Assembly (NCBI RefSeq): GCF_001625305.1
Contig: NW_017802691.1
Span: 78,818 to 142,817 of the forward strand
Source of the DNA: Branchiostoma belcheri
Taxonomy: Eukaryota > Chordata > Leptocardii > Amphioxiformes > Branchiostomatidae
DNA length: 64,000 bases
Direction of reading: 5' to 3'
A program made the position numbers and the translations under genes. Positions 12,704 through 27,700 of the stretch are shown here, piece by piece (the stretch's first letter is position 1; the number at the start of each line of letters is the position of its first letter). Below the pieces are notes generated by a model. The model was not told the origin of the DNA and ran no database searches. It saw only the letters and a program-made list of their open reading frames with translations.

Positions 12704-15700
12704 ATGTCTACCACATCATCTGCCTCTCCCTCGAGGAGGCCCAGTTTGCTGCCAGGCGGCGGGGACGACAAAGACAAGGATGAGGCGTACCTCGCTCAAC
12801 TCCAGGCCACGCGCAACGCCAACCAGTTCTTCGAGAAATTTGACCGTGCCGAGGTCCAGGAGATGCTTGCCTACACCTCCTCCCACTGGCTCCTGTCCTC
12901 GGACGATCTCAGGTTCTCAGTCGAGCCCCCGGACGGACTGATTTCGAAGATGCGGGGGATTTCGTACTCGAATTGTATCTTCCTGCTCCCCGAGGTGCCA
13001 GACTGTCAGCCATACGACTGTCGCGAGCTGCACCAGATCATACGGGACCTGGTCACGGGGATATTCGCCTTGAACCAGGTGCCGCGTATATCTCTTTTTT
13101 TTGTAAAAAGTAACTTTATTCACTAGCCTGGTTACCAAACCTATTATGAGCTCACGAGTCCCACATCCTCTCAAATATATGATGCAGGACTGAGGAGCTA
13201 TAATAGGTTTGGCAACCAGGCTATTTATTCACAGTCAACCACATGCAGAAACAATTTTACGTCATAGCACTATTGATACGTTATACAAAACTTAAACTAC
13301 GGAATCCTGAATTACAGCAAAAATAAGTGGGCAAAACAAAAATGCAAGCTTGCTAGCTTAAGCTAGTCACAGTGTTTTACAGCTTATGGAACGTGGGTTT
13401 GGCAAATGCTAATGGCGGTGCAGAAAAGGTAATATTTTGCCTGCAGGATAGAGCAATTCAATGTTTTATTGTTTTGGAGAGAGGACAAGTGACCATAGAT
13501 AATTTCATTGAATAAAGAGACTTTTTACACAGCCGACGTTTCGGTTACCTTCCTCAGGGCAATTCTGACTGGTTCACATTCATTGTTGGAAAACAGGTGC
13601 CGTGTTTATCGCTGGAGGCAAATTTCAACCAGAGTATGTCGTGTATGAAGCCATGGTAGGGTAGTCAAATGTTTTATTGTTTTGGAATTGTGACCATAGA
13701 TAATTTCATTGTTGGAAAACAGGTGCCGTGTATATCGCTGGAGGCGAATTTCGACCAGAGTACGTCGTGCAAGCTCCCGCCGGCGTACCACGACACGAGA
13801 GTCGGGCAGATCCTGATTAATCTGGACTACATGATGAAGGCACTCTGGCACGGGGCGTTCTTCCCGCCGGACAAGAGGGCCAAGTTCTCCGAACGCTGGC
13901 GATCCAACCTGGACGTCAACGCCAGCGGCAAACCTGAGACGAAGAAGAACGTGTTACTAGAATTCACAACAGCAGGTAAGTTACTAGTATATGTTTCTTT
14001 CGCCTTACAGCCTATAATTCTGTAACCAACAGAGAATAGAGAATCAGCTACTTCAGTGTGCGATAAACTGCTAGAAAAGGGGCCTATTTATATAAACAAT
14101 TGCAACCTACTACATGTACAACTTTGTTGTACTGAATGTTTTGTTTGTTTGGAGTATAGAGAGAGAGATCAAAAATTTTTACTGGGGGACAAGGTAGACT
14201 TTTCCTTTTTGCTGTAATTTTAGTAGCTCTGGGATTGTCATTCTGGTCCAGTCCTTGATTAGCAATTAGCAATAATCAGCAATAATGTATGTAGAATCAC
14301 AATGTACTGAGCCATTTTTCTCTGTATATACAGGTATGATGGATATAACTAAGGACCCTGAGTATGAAAAAGTGTACGATGATCAGCCTGAGACAGAGAA
14401 GATGAAGGATGAACACACCACACTGGAGGAGAGGAAACTATTCATGAGATATGTCGACAACTTCTCACTGCAGGTCAGCTTTTTTATTTTTCTTAAATAT
14501 TTTGAAAATTTATTTAGCCCCTTAGAGAGCTAGCATGGCTGTGGGCAAGCCGACCTGCAGATGGCCGGGACCGAGGGCGATACGGAATACCCCGTGTTGT
14601 ATTTTATTTATGTAATACCCACCCAAGAAAACACACATTTTAATGCAAAATGTACCAAAATTTACTGTCCCTAATCAAAAATGTGGAATAAAAGTTCAAT
14701 GTTGCAACATCCGAATTTGGTATTCAAATTTTCTAAAGCAGTGCACTCAGCTCAGGTAAAAGGTGCTTTGAACATTTGAAAGCCCATGTGATAACCATTA
14801 GAACCCAGCGTGATACTACAAGTTATCACGTGGGTCAGAAGACCTGTACCGAACGTTATTGTGGCCCTGAGGATTGACAATATCAAACAGTCTGAAAATG
14901 AACATTTTTTTCCCTGCAGATGACGGTATACCAGACGAGTGTCCAGCAGCACAAGAACCTGTTTCTGATGGAGTCAGACTGGAACATCGCCCAGCAGGTA
15001 CAACTGGCCGAGGACAGGTAAAACTTCTCATCTCTAAGTTATCAGCTGAATTAATATTGTTTAATTGGGTTTCAAATACTTATTTTTCTCACTGAGTTTT
15101 GTATAGAAGAGCTCATGCAGCCCCTAAGAGAACCTGCCCCAACCGTGATAGACTGGACACCAGAGGCTAATGTTTTTTTAGGCATTTTCTTAATCTCAAT
15201 CATGTAATGTCACACAGTGGTCCATGTTTCTGTCTCTTTTTTACCTACCCTGTAGTACTAAATAGACATATGAAATGCATCAAAAACACAATGTAAAGCA
15301 CTAAATAATGTCTCATTGGGAATGTATACAAGAGAACTTCAACATCCTCATGGATATGTTTAACTGTAACAGAAATCACTTAAAAAAAAACAGTTACCAA
15401 TTTGAACTTCAACCCAGTGCAGACTGGACGTAACACTTTGTTTCTGTAAAAAGAATCTATTTCCACAACATGTAACGTTAGCGTTAAACACTCTGCTGTT
15501 TTGTTGTCTTACCTCTATTTTCAGACTTGGCGGTGTCACATTACTATACATACCCCAGTGGGGGGTTGTTACGAACTGTTGCCATAACACGGCCTCACAA
15601 AGAAGATTTTGGATCCAGCTCTTCAAAAAAGTGAAAGACTTAACCATCAGTGTTAGATGTAACACGTGAACAAAAGTTGTCAGAGCAAACAAAAGCAAAC

Positions 15701-18700
15701 GTTAAATAATTAATCATTTTTCCTCAGTGTCTCCGTGTTGTGAGCAGTAAGTGATCCCACTGCTTTGCTCTTAGGGATCAAAGTCAATGGATCCAGGGGA
15801 CACGGGTTCCAAACCCGAATAGGCACAGATTGGTAACACTAACTAGGCATTTGTCATTTTGGATAGGGACATAAATCCAACAGTTGTCCCTTGTATGGGG
15901 AAACCTCAAACATGAAACCTCTGCATGTAAGAAAAAAAAGAAATAAAAGAGAAATAAAGATAAAACAAAGATCACAACACTTGTGAAAAAGAGTAGGTGT
16001 AACCCTGTGCATGTGCTTGGCTGAAAAGTTGTAGCAATGCCACATTATGCCAGTAGGTACTTGAAAAATTAAGCATCATGCTTCATCTCAGGAGCAAGAA
16101 TGACTGATTTACTGTTACAGTAACAGTTCTTTTTGTTGCCATTTTACAATATTATTATGATTTTAATAATATTACTAGTATCTTTATCTCCTCTGGTCTC
16201 TTAGTGTCAATGACAAAAGGTACATGTAGTGGATGCTACCTGAAACGTCTGACGTTTCCAAAATCATATCCAGTTGCTTGAGTAACTGCTTTAGTATTAT
16301 CTTCTAACTTTATTTTTCTTTTTTATTTCCTGATACCCCCAGGTTGGACCAGCAGAGCTACCTGTTGATCCAAAGACGTCTGCAGATGCACCAGGAGCTG
16401 ATTAAGAAACACCTGGAGGATAAGGCCGAGGTGCGCCGGCTCCTGGGTCTGGTGAAGTTCATCAGCTTCATGGTGCCGTTCCTGGTCGCCATGAGGAGGA
16501 GGATGAAGGTTCCTGACATGTCCAGACTACTCGCACCATTTATAGGTAAGTACCGGTAGTATATGACTGGTGCAGTGGCAAAGTGGGTAGAGTGCTCGCC
16601 TTGCATTTTGTAGGTCGTGAGTTTGTTCCCTGGCTGTGTCATACCAAAGACTTTAAAAAATGGTACATTATTACTAGTAACTGCTTTCTTTGCTTTGCAC
16701 TCAGCATTTGGGAAAGAGTATATATGGGAGTTAAACACACACCATTACCAACAGGCTAGCCCCCAGCTGTAGTGATTGCACAACTGTGTGGCCCAAGGGC
16801 TACAGAAATGGAGACTGCCACCGCCATACATGCGACCATGCTAATTTTTTTTAACAGTCTAAATGAATGTGAGGTGGTGTACCTAACACTGTAAACATTG
16901 GATTCTTGATAGTTCTTTGGAAAAAGAAATGCCCAGCCACCAATTGATAATAGTGGCCACTTTGGCCAGGTGGTCCTTATGTAGAGGTGATCACTAGCAC
17001 AGGTTTGACTGTAAAATCATTTAGGTCCATATTCAGGCCTGAGTATGCAGGAAAAATTGTTTCTAGCCTTGATCTGACACAAATCTCTTCATGTTACAGA
17101 TGACAAGTTGAGAACAGAGAGGGAACTTCCTCCTCTGATGCTGGGAAGTGATTTCAAGTGCAAGAATTTCTTCTTCGAGAATCGGTACCACCATCTGCAC
17201 GGAGGCATCACCATAGACCTGGAGACTGGACACCTAGGTTTGTAGTCTTGGTTTGTAGGCCTAAGGAAAAAAATGTAACAGTTGTGTTTCCTGTTTCCCA
17301 ACCAACCCTAGAAAAAACGGCCGACCCCAGTTGAAACAGGAAACACAACATTTTTTTTCCTAGGCCTTACAGAAGGACTGTTGTGTTCATTTTACATGGC
17401 TTAAAAAATGGGTACTTGAAAAACTCATTATACAGTCTAGCCCATCTAGGTGTTTCATGATCTAGTGTCTATCAAAACATCAGAAACCTTTGGGTAACAT
17501 AGATCTTCATGTACTTAGGTTGCCTAGTGTGCAACTATGACTGAAAAAAGCATTAAAAAACCTGAGATACATTACATAATTATGTATGTATAAGCCAGTT
17601 TTTATGCAGTCTTTAAATGAATGTTTCTTACCATTTTCACAGTGGACCCTCCAGGAGAAGTCATTGATGCATTTGATGAGCTCCAGTTGGAGGCAGCGAC
17701 TCACTGTGCCAAGCTGCTGGACCCTGATGCACCGTACATGGAACACTACCCGCTACCCGTGGTCGAACTCAATGGGAAAAAGTACAGTTGATTCTTCGAA
17801 ATCTTTTGTATCTAAAAAAATCTGGTTTCATTATCTATTCAGTAACTGTTGTTCTTGTATTTCATTACCTGGATGTCTAACCCTCATCGACATAACATGT
17901 ATCTAAGTTACGTCAATTAAGGTGACAATGAGATGTTTCAAGCAGCATTGACTACTTTCTGTCAGTGACTAACATAAGTTAAAGAAGTACTTGTCCAAAA
18001 ACTCCTCAGACAGTCACTCACTCCTCACTATCCAGTTTAGCATCTGTTGTTCCCTGCCTTCTGAGGATTAGACGTTGCTTGCACATTGATGCTGAGGCTT
18101 GATGGCAGCCGCCATTTGCCTCTATCCTCCCTTATGTTATCCATCCATCTCTTCCTTACACATTTTAGGTTTTGGCCTTTCACATTCAGTGTATTTGTCC
18201 ATATATCAGCACCAAGGACAGGGACATGAGTTAAAGCCCTTTTTGTTTTGCAGTAGTTTTGGTTATCAGCACCAAGGATAAGATCATGAGTTAAACACCT
18301 TTTCATTTTGTTTAATTTAGTTAGCTGGCCAATTTTTTCTTCTATCTAATAGTACATTTGTATCTGATTCAGTATTTTTTCCTCCTCCATGTTCAGGTAC
18401 CACATCTTCTCGCTGGATTTTGAGACGTACTATCCCCAGTCCCCTCACAAGCCGCGCTGGATCCACGCTTTCTACGACGTCACCTCCAGCCTCAAACCCA
18501 AACGACTCCCGCTGACAGACATACAGGTCCACGAGCACTTCAAGAAGAGGTTCGGCTACAAGAAAGCCATCAGATACAAGGTATGTGGGAAGTTTTCAGT
18601 TCTCATCAAAAAGTACAAAGAATTCTGAACCATTTGTCTACCATAGCACACTGCAAATGGAAGCATTTGATCATCCTAGCATAATATATAGGTAAAAAAT

Positions 18701-21700
18701 GACATGTAGCTTTAGTTTGAGTTGGATATCACATAATAGCATAATTTATTTTATAGTAAACCTTGGGTTACAGAACATTGGAATCATCTACATGTTAACA
18801 CTCAGTTACTTACTTGAAATGTCTTTGTTGTCAGTTATTCCTGTAAAGAGCTCTAATTTTAAATTAAGAATTCAACCTTTTGTTTTTCTTTAGAATCTCC
18901 AGTACGGCCTGAAAGCGTCGGCGCAGCGCGGTTTGGTCGCCATTTTCCAGACGTTGTGTCGAAAGTGCCCGGCGACGCGACTGGCGAAGCACGACGAACA
19001 CGGCCTCTCCCTGCTGCACCACGCGGCGATCCACAACCGGCCGCAGGTCATCGCACTGCTACTGCTGCAGGGGCTGGACGTTAACGTACGCAGACTGGTG
19101 TCGCAGTACACCGCCTCCCAGCAGAGCAGTGGTAAGCAGTAGCTACGTTAACTTTTGTTCCGAAAGAACTGAAAACACTCACTGACAGACAGTCAGTCAC
19201 TCAGTCACTCACTCATTCATGCACGCAAGCACTCACGCAAGCACACACACACACACACATACGCCATGTACGCACACACACAAGCACACACACACACGCA
19301 TGCACTCACGCAATCACACACACACAATTTAGTTTGAAAATATTGTATTTTGCTGCTCTATCCACACATTATTTTGATAGCTGATGATTGACACAATGAT
19401 TGACACACAGGTCCTACGGCCCTGCACCTGGCAGCCCAGTGTGGTTCCCTGGACGCCCTGTCCTGTCTGGTGTCCTGTAAGGCGAACATCACCATGTCTG
19501 ACCAGGATGGCTGGGCGCCGGTTCACCACGCCGCGTACTACAACAACGTGCAGTGTCTGAAACACCTCATCAACAAGGACAGCAGCCAGCTGGAACTCAA
19601 CACTACCAACCAGTAAGCATGCCAGCTCGTTAGCTGATACTAATTAGAATCAATCAATCACTCAATGTGATTGTGATGCTATACATTTAGTACTTATACA
19701 GTTTTGTTCAGATCTGGCCAGTAATCTTCGTCAACAAAGGACTACCAAGCAAAGCAAAGTTTTGTTTACCAACTACAGTATACTCGGTGAAGTGTTGATG
19801 AGTCCTAGTTGTTGGTGCACCTACATGTAGATATTTGTGCATGGTTCCAGTGGATGGCAGTCAGCACCAAGGACAGGTCTATGCCATTAGACCTGGGAAT
19901 ACTGGCACCATATGAATGCCTCATTTTTGACTGTGGTTATTTCCTGGTGTCAGATCATTGTGATTCCTTAGGAAATAATAAGAATTTGTTGTGATGTAAT
20001 CCTTTTATCCTTTTATTCTTATGCTCAGTTACCTTTATTCAAACTTACTGTAGATTGTGTTATTGCTACTCCTCTGAGCTGTGCAAATTGCAAACATCCA
20101 TAGGTTCAAGTCGTCGCCCCTGCTGCTGGCTGCGAGTAGCGGAGCCCTGGCGGCCGTACAGTACCTGCTGGCCTGCGGAGCAGACATCACCAAACACGAC
20201 ACCAAGGGTGACAACGTGGTTCACCTGGCAGCCCTGCGCTCCCACACCAACGTACTGGAGTACCTCATCCTCATGAACAACTTAGAAGTGCCTGTGTGGA
20301 AACTGCTAGTCGGTAAGTTCTTAAAGCTAAGATAAACACACAATATCTTTACGTTCAACTGCTATTATATATTTCTACATTTCCTAGTACATTGTATCTT
20401 TTGTGAAGGCATTGTTGTAGAATGAATTTGTCAATTAATCAAAAACCAAAAATCAAGAAATTCAACATAATACTTTCTGACTAAAGGTTGCTTTAGAATC
20501 TGTAATTAAAGTCCTAGTTGTTGACTGTTGGTGTACATTGTAGATATTTGTGCACGGTTACAGTGGATGGCAGTCAGTACAGGTCATGTCTAGGACAGGT
20601 CTATACCATTAGACCTGGAAATAGTGGGTGCATATAAATTATCCTGATGATAACACCTTTTGTGCAGTCATGTGCCTCAACTTTGACTGTGGTTGTATCT
20701 TGCAATTAGATCATTTCGCCATCTTAGAAAATGTTTTTATGTTTATCAGGGATGTTGCAGAGTGAGGAAGAAGACAGGAAGTTGAACGCTGTGCGATCGT
20801 TAGACATCCTGTCTGTGTCTGGGGAGGATCATTGGAAAACCATGCTGGCAGCTGGTAGGTCATATATAATGTCATATTAATGGATGGATTGGGATGAATA
20901 ATGACTCGTTTTGACTCTATTTGTGACATTATGGCGTCATAAGCCATGTGGAATAGAGCCTTCTGATTGGTCAATGTCACCCGGCTATATGATGATATGT
21001 AACATTTGATACACATCAGACATTACAATCTGATTTATTGAATGGCTCTTACATTGTTGATTAATATGTACTATGAATTATGTACTACATTGTCAATTAT
21101 GTACTATAAATTGTGCCTGTAGAACTGTTTGTAAGGATGTCCTTACTTCATATTTCCCCAGGTTCGATCCCAGCGCTGGTTGAGCTGCTGAAGCATGACA
21201 GTGAGACCCTCCAGGCCCTGGCTGCGTCCGTGCTGTGTAACATCTCCGAACACGAGCCCGTCCGGCGGGAGATCGCCAGCGCCAACGCGACCCCCGTCCT
21301 CATCCACCTGCTGGGGTCGGCCGTGGACGATATCCAGTCACGCTCGGCGGTCATTCTGTCGGACCTCGCGTGTGTGGACGACAACCAGGAATCCATATCT
21401 GCACAGGTTGGGCTTTTATTTATTTTCTGTCAGGATGTGCAGCTTTCTAGTATTCAAAATTATTCAAAAAAATCTTTTGGAAAAAATTTTTTAAAAAGTT
21501 TTGGGAAAAAAATGAAAAAATGTTGAAAAATATATGTTGGAAAAAATTTTCAAAAAAGATTTTTGAAAAAAAAATTTGAAAAAAAAATTTGAAAAAAAAA
21601 TTTGAAAAAAAAAGGAAATTTGTAAAAAAAATTTTTCTGGAAATATTTTTCCAAATCTGCTGTATTTTTTTGCCCCCAGGGTGGAATCCCGCCGCTGGTC

Positions 21701-24700
21701 CACCTGCTGGAGTCAGAGCTGGAGGACGTCCTGGTGAACGCCGTCAACGCGCTGCGGGTCCTGTGCACTGGTAACCATGGCAACCAGAGCACAGTGGCAG
21801 AAAACTGCGGCCTGGAGCCACTGGTGGAGTTTCTAGGGGTGGACTCAGGTTAGAAGTCCATTTCTTATCTAACATATAGCACTCTAGTACCGGTATGTCT
21901 AGAGATGCCAGATTACTTGTCTGGTAACACTTTTAGGTATGAGTGCATGCAATCATTTTGTCTTTTGGGTTTCACAATCTGTCTTCTGTTGCAAGCAACT
22001 TAAACTTGTTTCCACCACAAAGTAAGTCTAATAACTAGATCCCAATTTTCACTGTGCTACAAAATCAAAGTGTTACAAACTTGACTGAATTTACAGTAGG
22101 GTGACCTATTGGTAGAGTAAATTGTATCAGTATCAAAAGACTAAAAAACATAAAGTTTAACTTACTACTTCTTGTTTTTCATGTTCTGTGACCTGTTTGT
22201 GACCTCTTTGTTCTGTTTCAGACATTCTAAAAGCGGCAGCAGCAGCGGCCCTAGCGTCCATCTGTGCTGGGCACAAGGATAACCAGGACAAGGTTGTAGC
22301 GCAGGGCGCGGTCCGTCCGCTGGTGGAGTTGGTGTGGGGTCGGAACGTCACGGTGCAGGTCAAAGCCGCCAGCGCGCTGGAGGCCATTGCTGAGAACAAC
22401 AGCACCAGTCAGGCAGCCATCTTGGACCTGGATGCACCGAAGTATTTGAACAAACTGCTGAAGGTAGGGCTACTCTATGGTGTATTATTTTGCGATATTA
22501 AAGGAATCCAATGGAGTTTTTAGGGCTTGGAAACCAAATATTTCAATGGCAATATACTAGTAATTTAACATGCAACAGTATTAATTAAAAGTATAATTGT
22601 ATGAAATACAATGTAGTATCAATTCGAAAAGGTTAATACCAAAACAGAGCTACAATCAGCAAGCCATCCAGAAAACAGTAACAACTCCGTATTCAAAAGT
22701 ATCTTACAAGACAGTACTGCAATCATGTAGCATTTAGTCTGCCATCAATAAATCAGTATTAACATCATTGTCTTCCAGGTTTGGTCAGTAGAGGTAAAAG
22801 AACAGGGAGCCTGTACCCTGTGGGCGTTAGCTGGCAGCACCCCGCGGCAGCAGAGGATGATTGCGGAAAGGATCGGGATCCCACAGCTGATCGACATGCT
22901 GCTGCTCAAGTCTGAGAAGCTCCAGTATGTGGGTTAGTACCTCAAAATTTCTAATTTACTCTGTCATGAAAGTTTATCTGTGTTGGTAGTTACATGTCAG
23001 TGATAGTGTACAATATTCCATAATTTTTCCAAATTTCAAATTTGCTCTTTGATTCGGAAATACTCTCTGCAAATACACACTAACTTATAAACCTGGAGCT
23101 AAACCCATGTCAAAAAAAAAAAATTTATTGTAAAAAATTGCATGTTGGCAAACATTTTTCGAATTTGAAATATAAAGGAATGCAAAATTACAAGTCTTCT
23201 TAAAATTTTGGATATGTCTCTGCAAAATGTAGATTACAGGTGTGCATTTGGAATGCCACATGTTTAAGATTAAAACTTTAAATCCAACACAAAGAATGGT
23301 TCTCACCAAGAGTTTTTGACCAGTCACTCTGGTCTTCTTCAATAGACTAACCCAGTGAGACTTGTCACGTGACTTCTCTGAAGTGTGACGTTGACACTTG
23401 GTCAAAGGTATTCGGTATACTGGTAAACAATGTCGGCCCCCACCGTGGTAGAGTGATGGGTGAAATACCCTGATGATGTAAATAGCCTCTTTCACCCCTC
23501 TCAGCCTTGTCAACAGTAATTTTAGTCTAGTCTAATTTATGACATCCCTGTTACAGGTTGTTTGGCCATCATTGCGTTGAGCCGCTCAAGTATCGAGTAC
23601 CAGAACAAGATCTGTCGTGAGAACGGGATCCAGCCGCTGGTCCGACTTCTGCGCTCGCCCAAAACTTCTGAAACTGTCCTGCTCACTGTCATCAAGGCAC
23701 TGGGGACTATGTGTATAGGTAAGGACCTGTACCTGAATAATCTTGTGATAAGAAAAGAAAGAAAGTGATCTCGATCCAGTTTAGCTCATTGAAGAGCTAA
23801 TCTTCCACTGGTCGTGACAGAGAACAGTATTTACAGGTTCATTGTACCAGGGAAATTCCCCTAGCTCTTTTCGACAAGCACAATGAACCACGGCTTAATG
23901 TCCCGCCCGAAGGACTGTGACCCTAAACAGTAGCGTGCATGACGGGTGAGCGACATCAGCCGGGATTCGAACTCCCAACCTCTTAGTCCAGAGGCAGGAT
24001 CGCTAACCACCGGACTACGCACGCTACAACTATGCACGTGATCATTATAACTGTTAGAGAAATTACCCTTAAAAGTAACAGTGGCATTGTGCCCTTTGTG
24101 TCATACAATGTATTACATAACATAGGAATGTTTCTTTTGATGACATAAAAATGTCCCCTGTACTCACAGGTGTTGCCCACAGCAGCAATAAAGTGACTCA
24201 AGGGAAGATAGCAGAGGAACAAGCCATCTCAACACTGTGCAAAATCCTGGGAAGTACATCCAATGAGATACTACAGGTAAGAATTCATTCTTCTTACATG
24301 ACATATTGTAGTATGCTTTTGCAATCAGGACTTAAAAGTATCAGCCTGGTGAAAAACCATCATACATGTAATACTACATGTATACTTTAGTCACCTCAGT
24401 CTTTAAAATTACGTAATATTATAGCTTGAAAAATTATTTGATTTTCCCATTGTTCTGCCTAGACCATGGACTAGCTCCCTCTAGTAAAAAGTAACGTAAT
24501 GGCAGGCCATTCTTGCCATGGTATTAAACATAAGCTCTGCAGTTCTATTAAAAGCTGCCAGGGTGTCTCAGTGATACATTTATGCTCTACATTTCTTGGC
24601 TAGCCTGGGTACCATCCTTGTTAGTTTATGTACGCTCCCACCAACCAGGCTATTTCTTGGCTGTTTTGCAGGTTGAGATAGTCCTGGCTCTGGCCTGTAT

Positions 24701-27700
24701 CTCCCTGAACAACAAGGACATACAGGAGGTCCTGAAAGAGGAGGAAACTTTCTCACCAAGTATCCTGTTACAGCTCTTCCACTCCAGCAATAAGGTACTA
24801 AATTTGGCTCCATTTAGGATGGAAAAGTAAAGTTTTTTTTCACAAACAATCACAGGGAAAAAAGGATCATTGTAAATTATGACTGACTGTGTGTATATCA
24901 TCTTTGGTGATAAGACAAGCTGTTTTGGGCTTGGTTATTTCTTCTAATTTAAAATGATTGATGAGTTTTCAAAATAGGATTGAGTATGTTTGATACCTGT
25001 CACAGTGGTATTTTTACTTTAAAATAAGTTGACACAACCTCCTTATAAGATATCAATAAACTTTAAGCAAATTCAAAAGGCAAAATCTCTTATCTCTCCC
25101 AGGATGTCCAGTTGAGAGCAGGCACTGCCCTGTCCACGTTTGTGTTCAACAACACGTCTAACCAGTACAAGATCAGGCAGCTCGGCGGGATTCCACTCAC
25201 CATATTCGAACCCTTTCTACTGTCAGAGAACGAGGCCTACCAGGCCCACGCTTCCTTCCACGTGAGTTATGGTTGATTATTTTGTTGGCTTCAAAAATAA
25301 TCTAACAAAGTACTACTCTGATTCTTACTCAAACACATTTTATTTTTATATATGGTGACCAGAAAAATAGACAAGCCAAAAACAATACTTTAGAACTTAA
25401 GAGGTAATGAACATATCAGGTATCTGTCCTTGGTGCTGAACAACATGCTACTAACACTGTTGATCTTTCCTTGCCTTCAACCATTCTTTACTTAACTTTT
25501 AGAATACTGAAGTAGTTGGGTTGCACTGCAGAAAGCAAATTATGCATTTTCTTTGCAAATTTTACATTTAAAGTTTCTAGTTTCTTATTTTGTGTTGTGT
25601 TTCCCTGTAGATTGTAGTGCTAGCGCGTGTGATTGTAACATGTGTTTGTTGTGTTTCCCTGTAGATTGTAGTACTAGCCCGTGTGAGTGTGCAGTATTTT
25701 TGTAACATGTGTTTGTTGTGTTTCCCTGTAGATTGTAGTACTAGCCCGTGTGAGTGTGCAGTATTTTTGTAACATGTGTTTGTTGTGTTTCCCTGTAGAT
25801 TGTAGTACTAGCCCGTGTGAGTGTGCAGGGTTATTATAATGTGTTTGTTGTTGTGTTTCCCTGTAGATTGTTGTGCTAGCCCGTGTGACTGTGCAGGGTT
25901 ATTATAATGTGTTTGTTGTTGTGTTTCCCTGTAGATTGTAGTGCTAGCCCGTGTGATCGTGGATCAGGACCAGGTCATGTTAACGGCCCGCGGGGTCACA
26001 CAGCTGGTCGAGCTCCTGCAGTCAGCGGACGACAACACCATCGTCTTGGCAGGTAACTAACTGATTTTTTAAAATAAACTTTTAGAAGACACAAGAAAGC
26101 AAGCCTTTGCCAAAAATTGTCACCTTTCTAGGTGTAACAGAAACAAACAAACAAACAGAAGTATATCATAGAAATTAATGAACATTTGTTTGTTGTATAA
26201 TTATTGGGCTGTTTGTTGTTTGAAACTGGCCAAATAGACAAGATACATGTAACATACATGTACATGCCAAGGAGCAGCAAACTGTAACTCCCTTGGCAGA
26301 CCAACTCCCCTGGCATGTTATCTGTCTATTTGGCCAATGTCTCCTTTTTCAGTGGCTTCTGAAGCCTGCTGGAGCTAGGCTAAAAGAATGACACCACAGT
26401 AAACATACTCTAGCTATAGCTACATGACTGTACAGTAACTATGTCTTTCTTGCATTGCATAATACATACTACTGTGTATATGATGAAGTATTGTAGTTGT
26501 ATTGAAGTTTATGTCCCTGTGTTCCCAGCGAGTTTGATGGGTAGCCTGGCCCACACCCGAGCAGGGATACCGGATGCCATGGTCACATGTGGAGCCGTGG
26601 AACTGTTAACAGAACACCTGTCCTCAATAAACGACCAGGTAAACACACAGATTCATTAAAGCAACTTGTTCTAGCCAGCCTGAATTTAAGTCATGTCAAT
26701 TTATTTTGTTTGATGTAATGCCCACTCCTAGAAGGTTTGGGGGGCGTAGTCCCACGTGAAATTTTAAAATCTTGACTCTCTGAAATGCCATTTCTTGCTA
26801 CCAGACTACAATCTTTTGTAAGGCAGATTGGTCTCATAGTATGTTATGATATACTTTGTACCATTACTAAAGGCTTTAGTTGTATAATTATTGTGAAGTT
26901 TATACAATGACTGTGTATATTTGCTAGGTTCAATCTATGCTACCATTGTGTTCCTAAAGTCCATATCAGCAAGAAAAATGGAATCTTTTTTCGTACAAGA
27001 ATCTCAAATTTCTCTCGTCTAATGCCATTTGTCAGGTGCGTTTCTACGCGGCGGTTGCCCTTGGTTACCTGACGTTTAACCGTACCGCGGGCCGGGAGCT
27101 GCTGGTTCTGTGCCGGAACACGCCGGGTCTGTACGACGTTCTGGTGGAGAACATGGGACAGGACGCACGCATCAGTGCAGAGTTCACTGACACGTTCAGG
27201 ATGGCCAAAATGGTCGGCCTGCCCTCTCAGAGGTGGGGAGAGACTACATTTTTAATCTAAACTTTACTCATTTGTTTGTTCAGGAATGATAGCCTTGGTT
27301 GCCCAACTACAGTTACTAGCCAAGCTGTAATTTAGGGGCTAACCTGGGAAAAATATTGTACAATTGGTTGAACATACAGACAGTGTACAATCATTAAACG
27401 ATGTGTTCAGGATGGCCAGAATGGTCGGCCTGCCCTCACAGAGGTGGGTATATTCCATGAATAGTTTCATCAGTCACTCATCTGAGTACTCTATGTTTCG
27501 GTGACCGTCTGTCACGTTCCTCGGGGCAATTCTGACTGGTTCACATTGCATTGCAGCACAGGTGTCACTGCTATATCATTCTATAGCTACTATACATGGT
27601 GGTCACTAGTACAATGTACACTGATACCTATTGTATAGTCACTATTTTTATAATACATGAAGTTGCAATAGTAGTTAGCACTAACACTAACAATGCATGT

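Larger units (their letters stand above)
12704..18580 (+). other. ANKAR: ANKAR exons 1-8, N-terminal region
   Basis: Coding exons: 12704-13078, 13723-13975, 14334-14473, 14920-15017, 16343-16545, 17100-17237, 17643-17781, 18397-18580. The protein starts MSTTSSASPSRRPSLLPG and has no signal peptide. Recognisable stretches are the segment reading SYSNCIFLLPEVPDCQPYDC in exon 1, LEANFDQSTSCKLPPAYHDT in exon 2, and a helical basic stretch in exon 5 (LIQRRLQMHQELIKKHLED). I know no named domain for this part; it is assigned to ANKAR because it joins in frame to the repeat region and the total length fits. Confidence 0.85.

Noticed and set aside
21491..21792. Phe/Lys-rich frames around ANKAR intron 13
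   Set aside because: Products of the A/T low-complexity tract and the antisense of exon 14.
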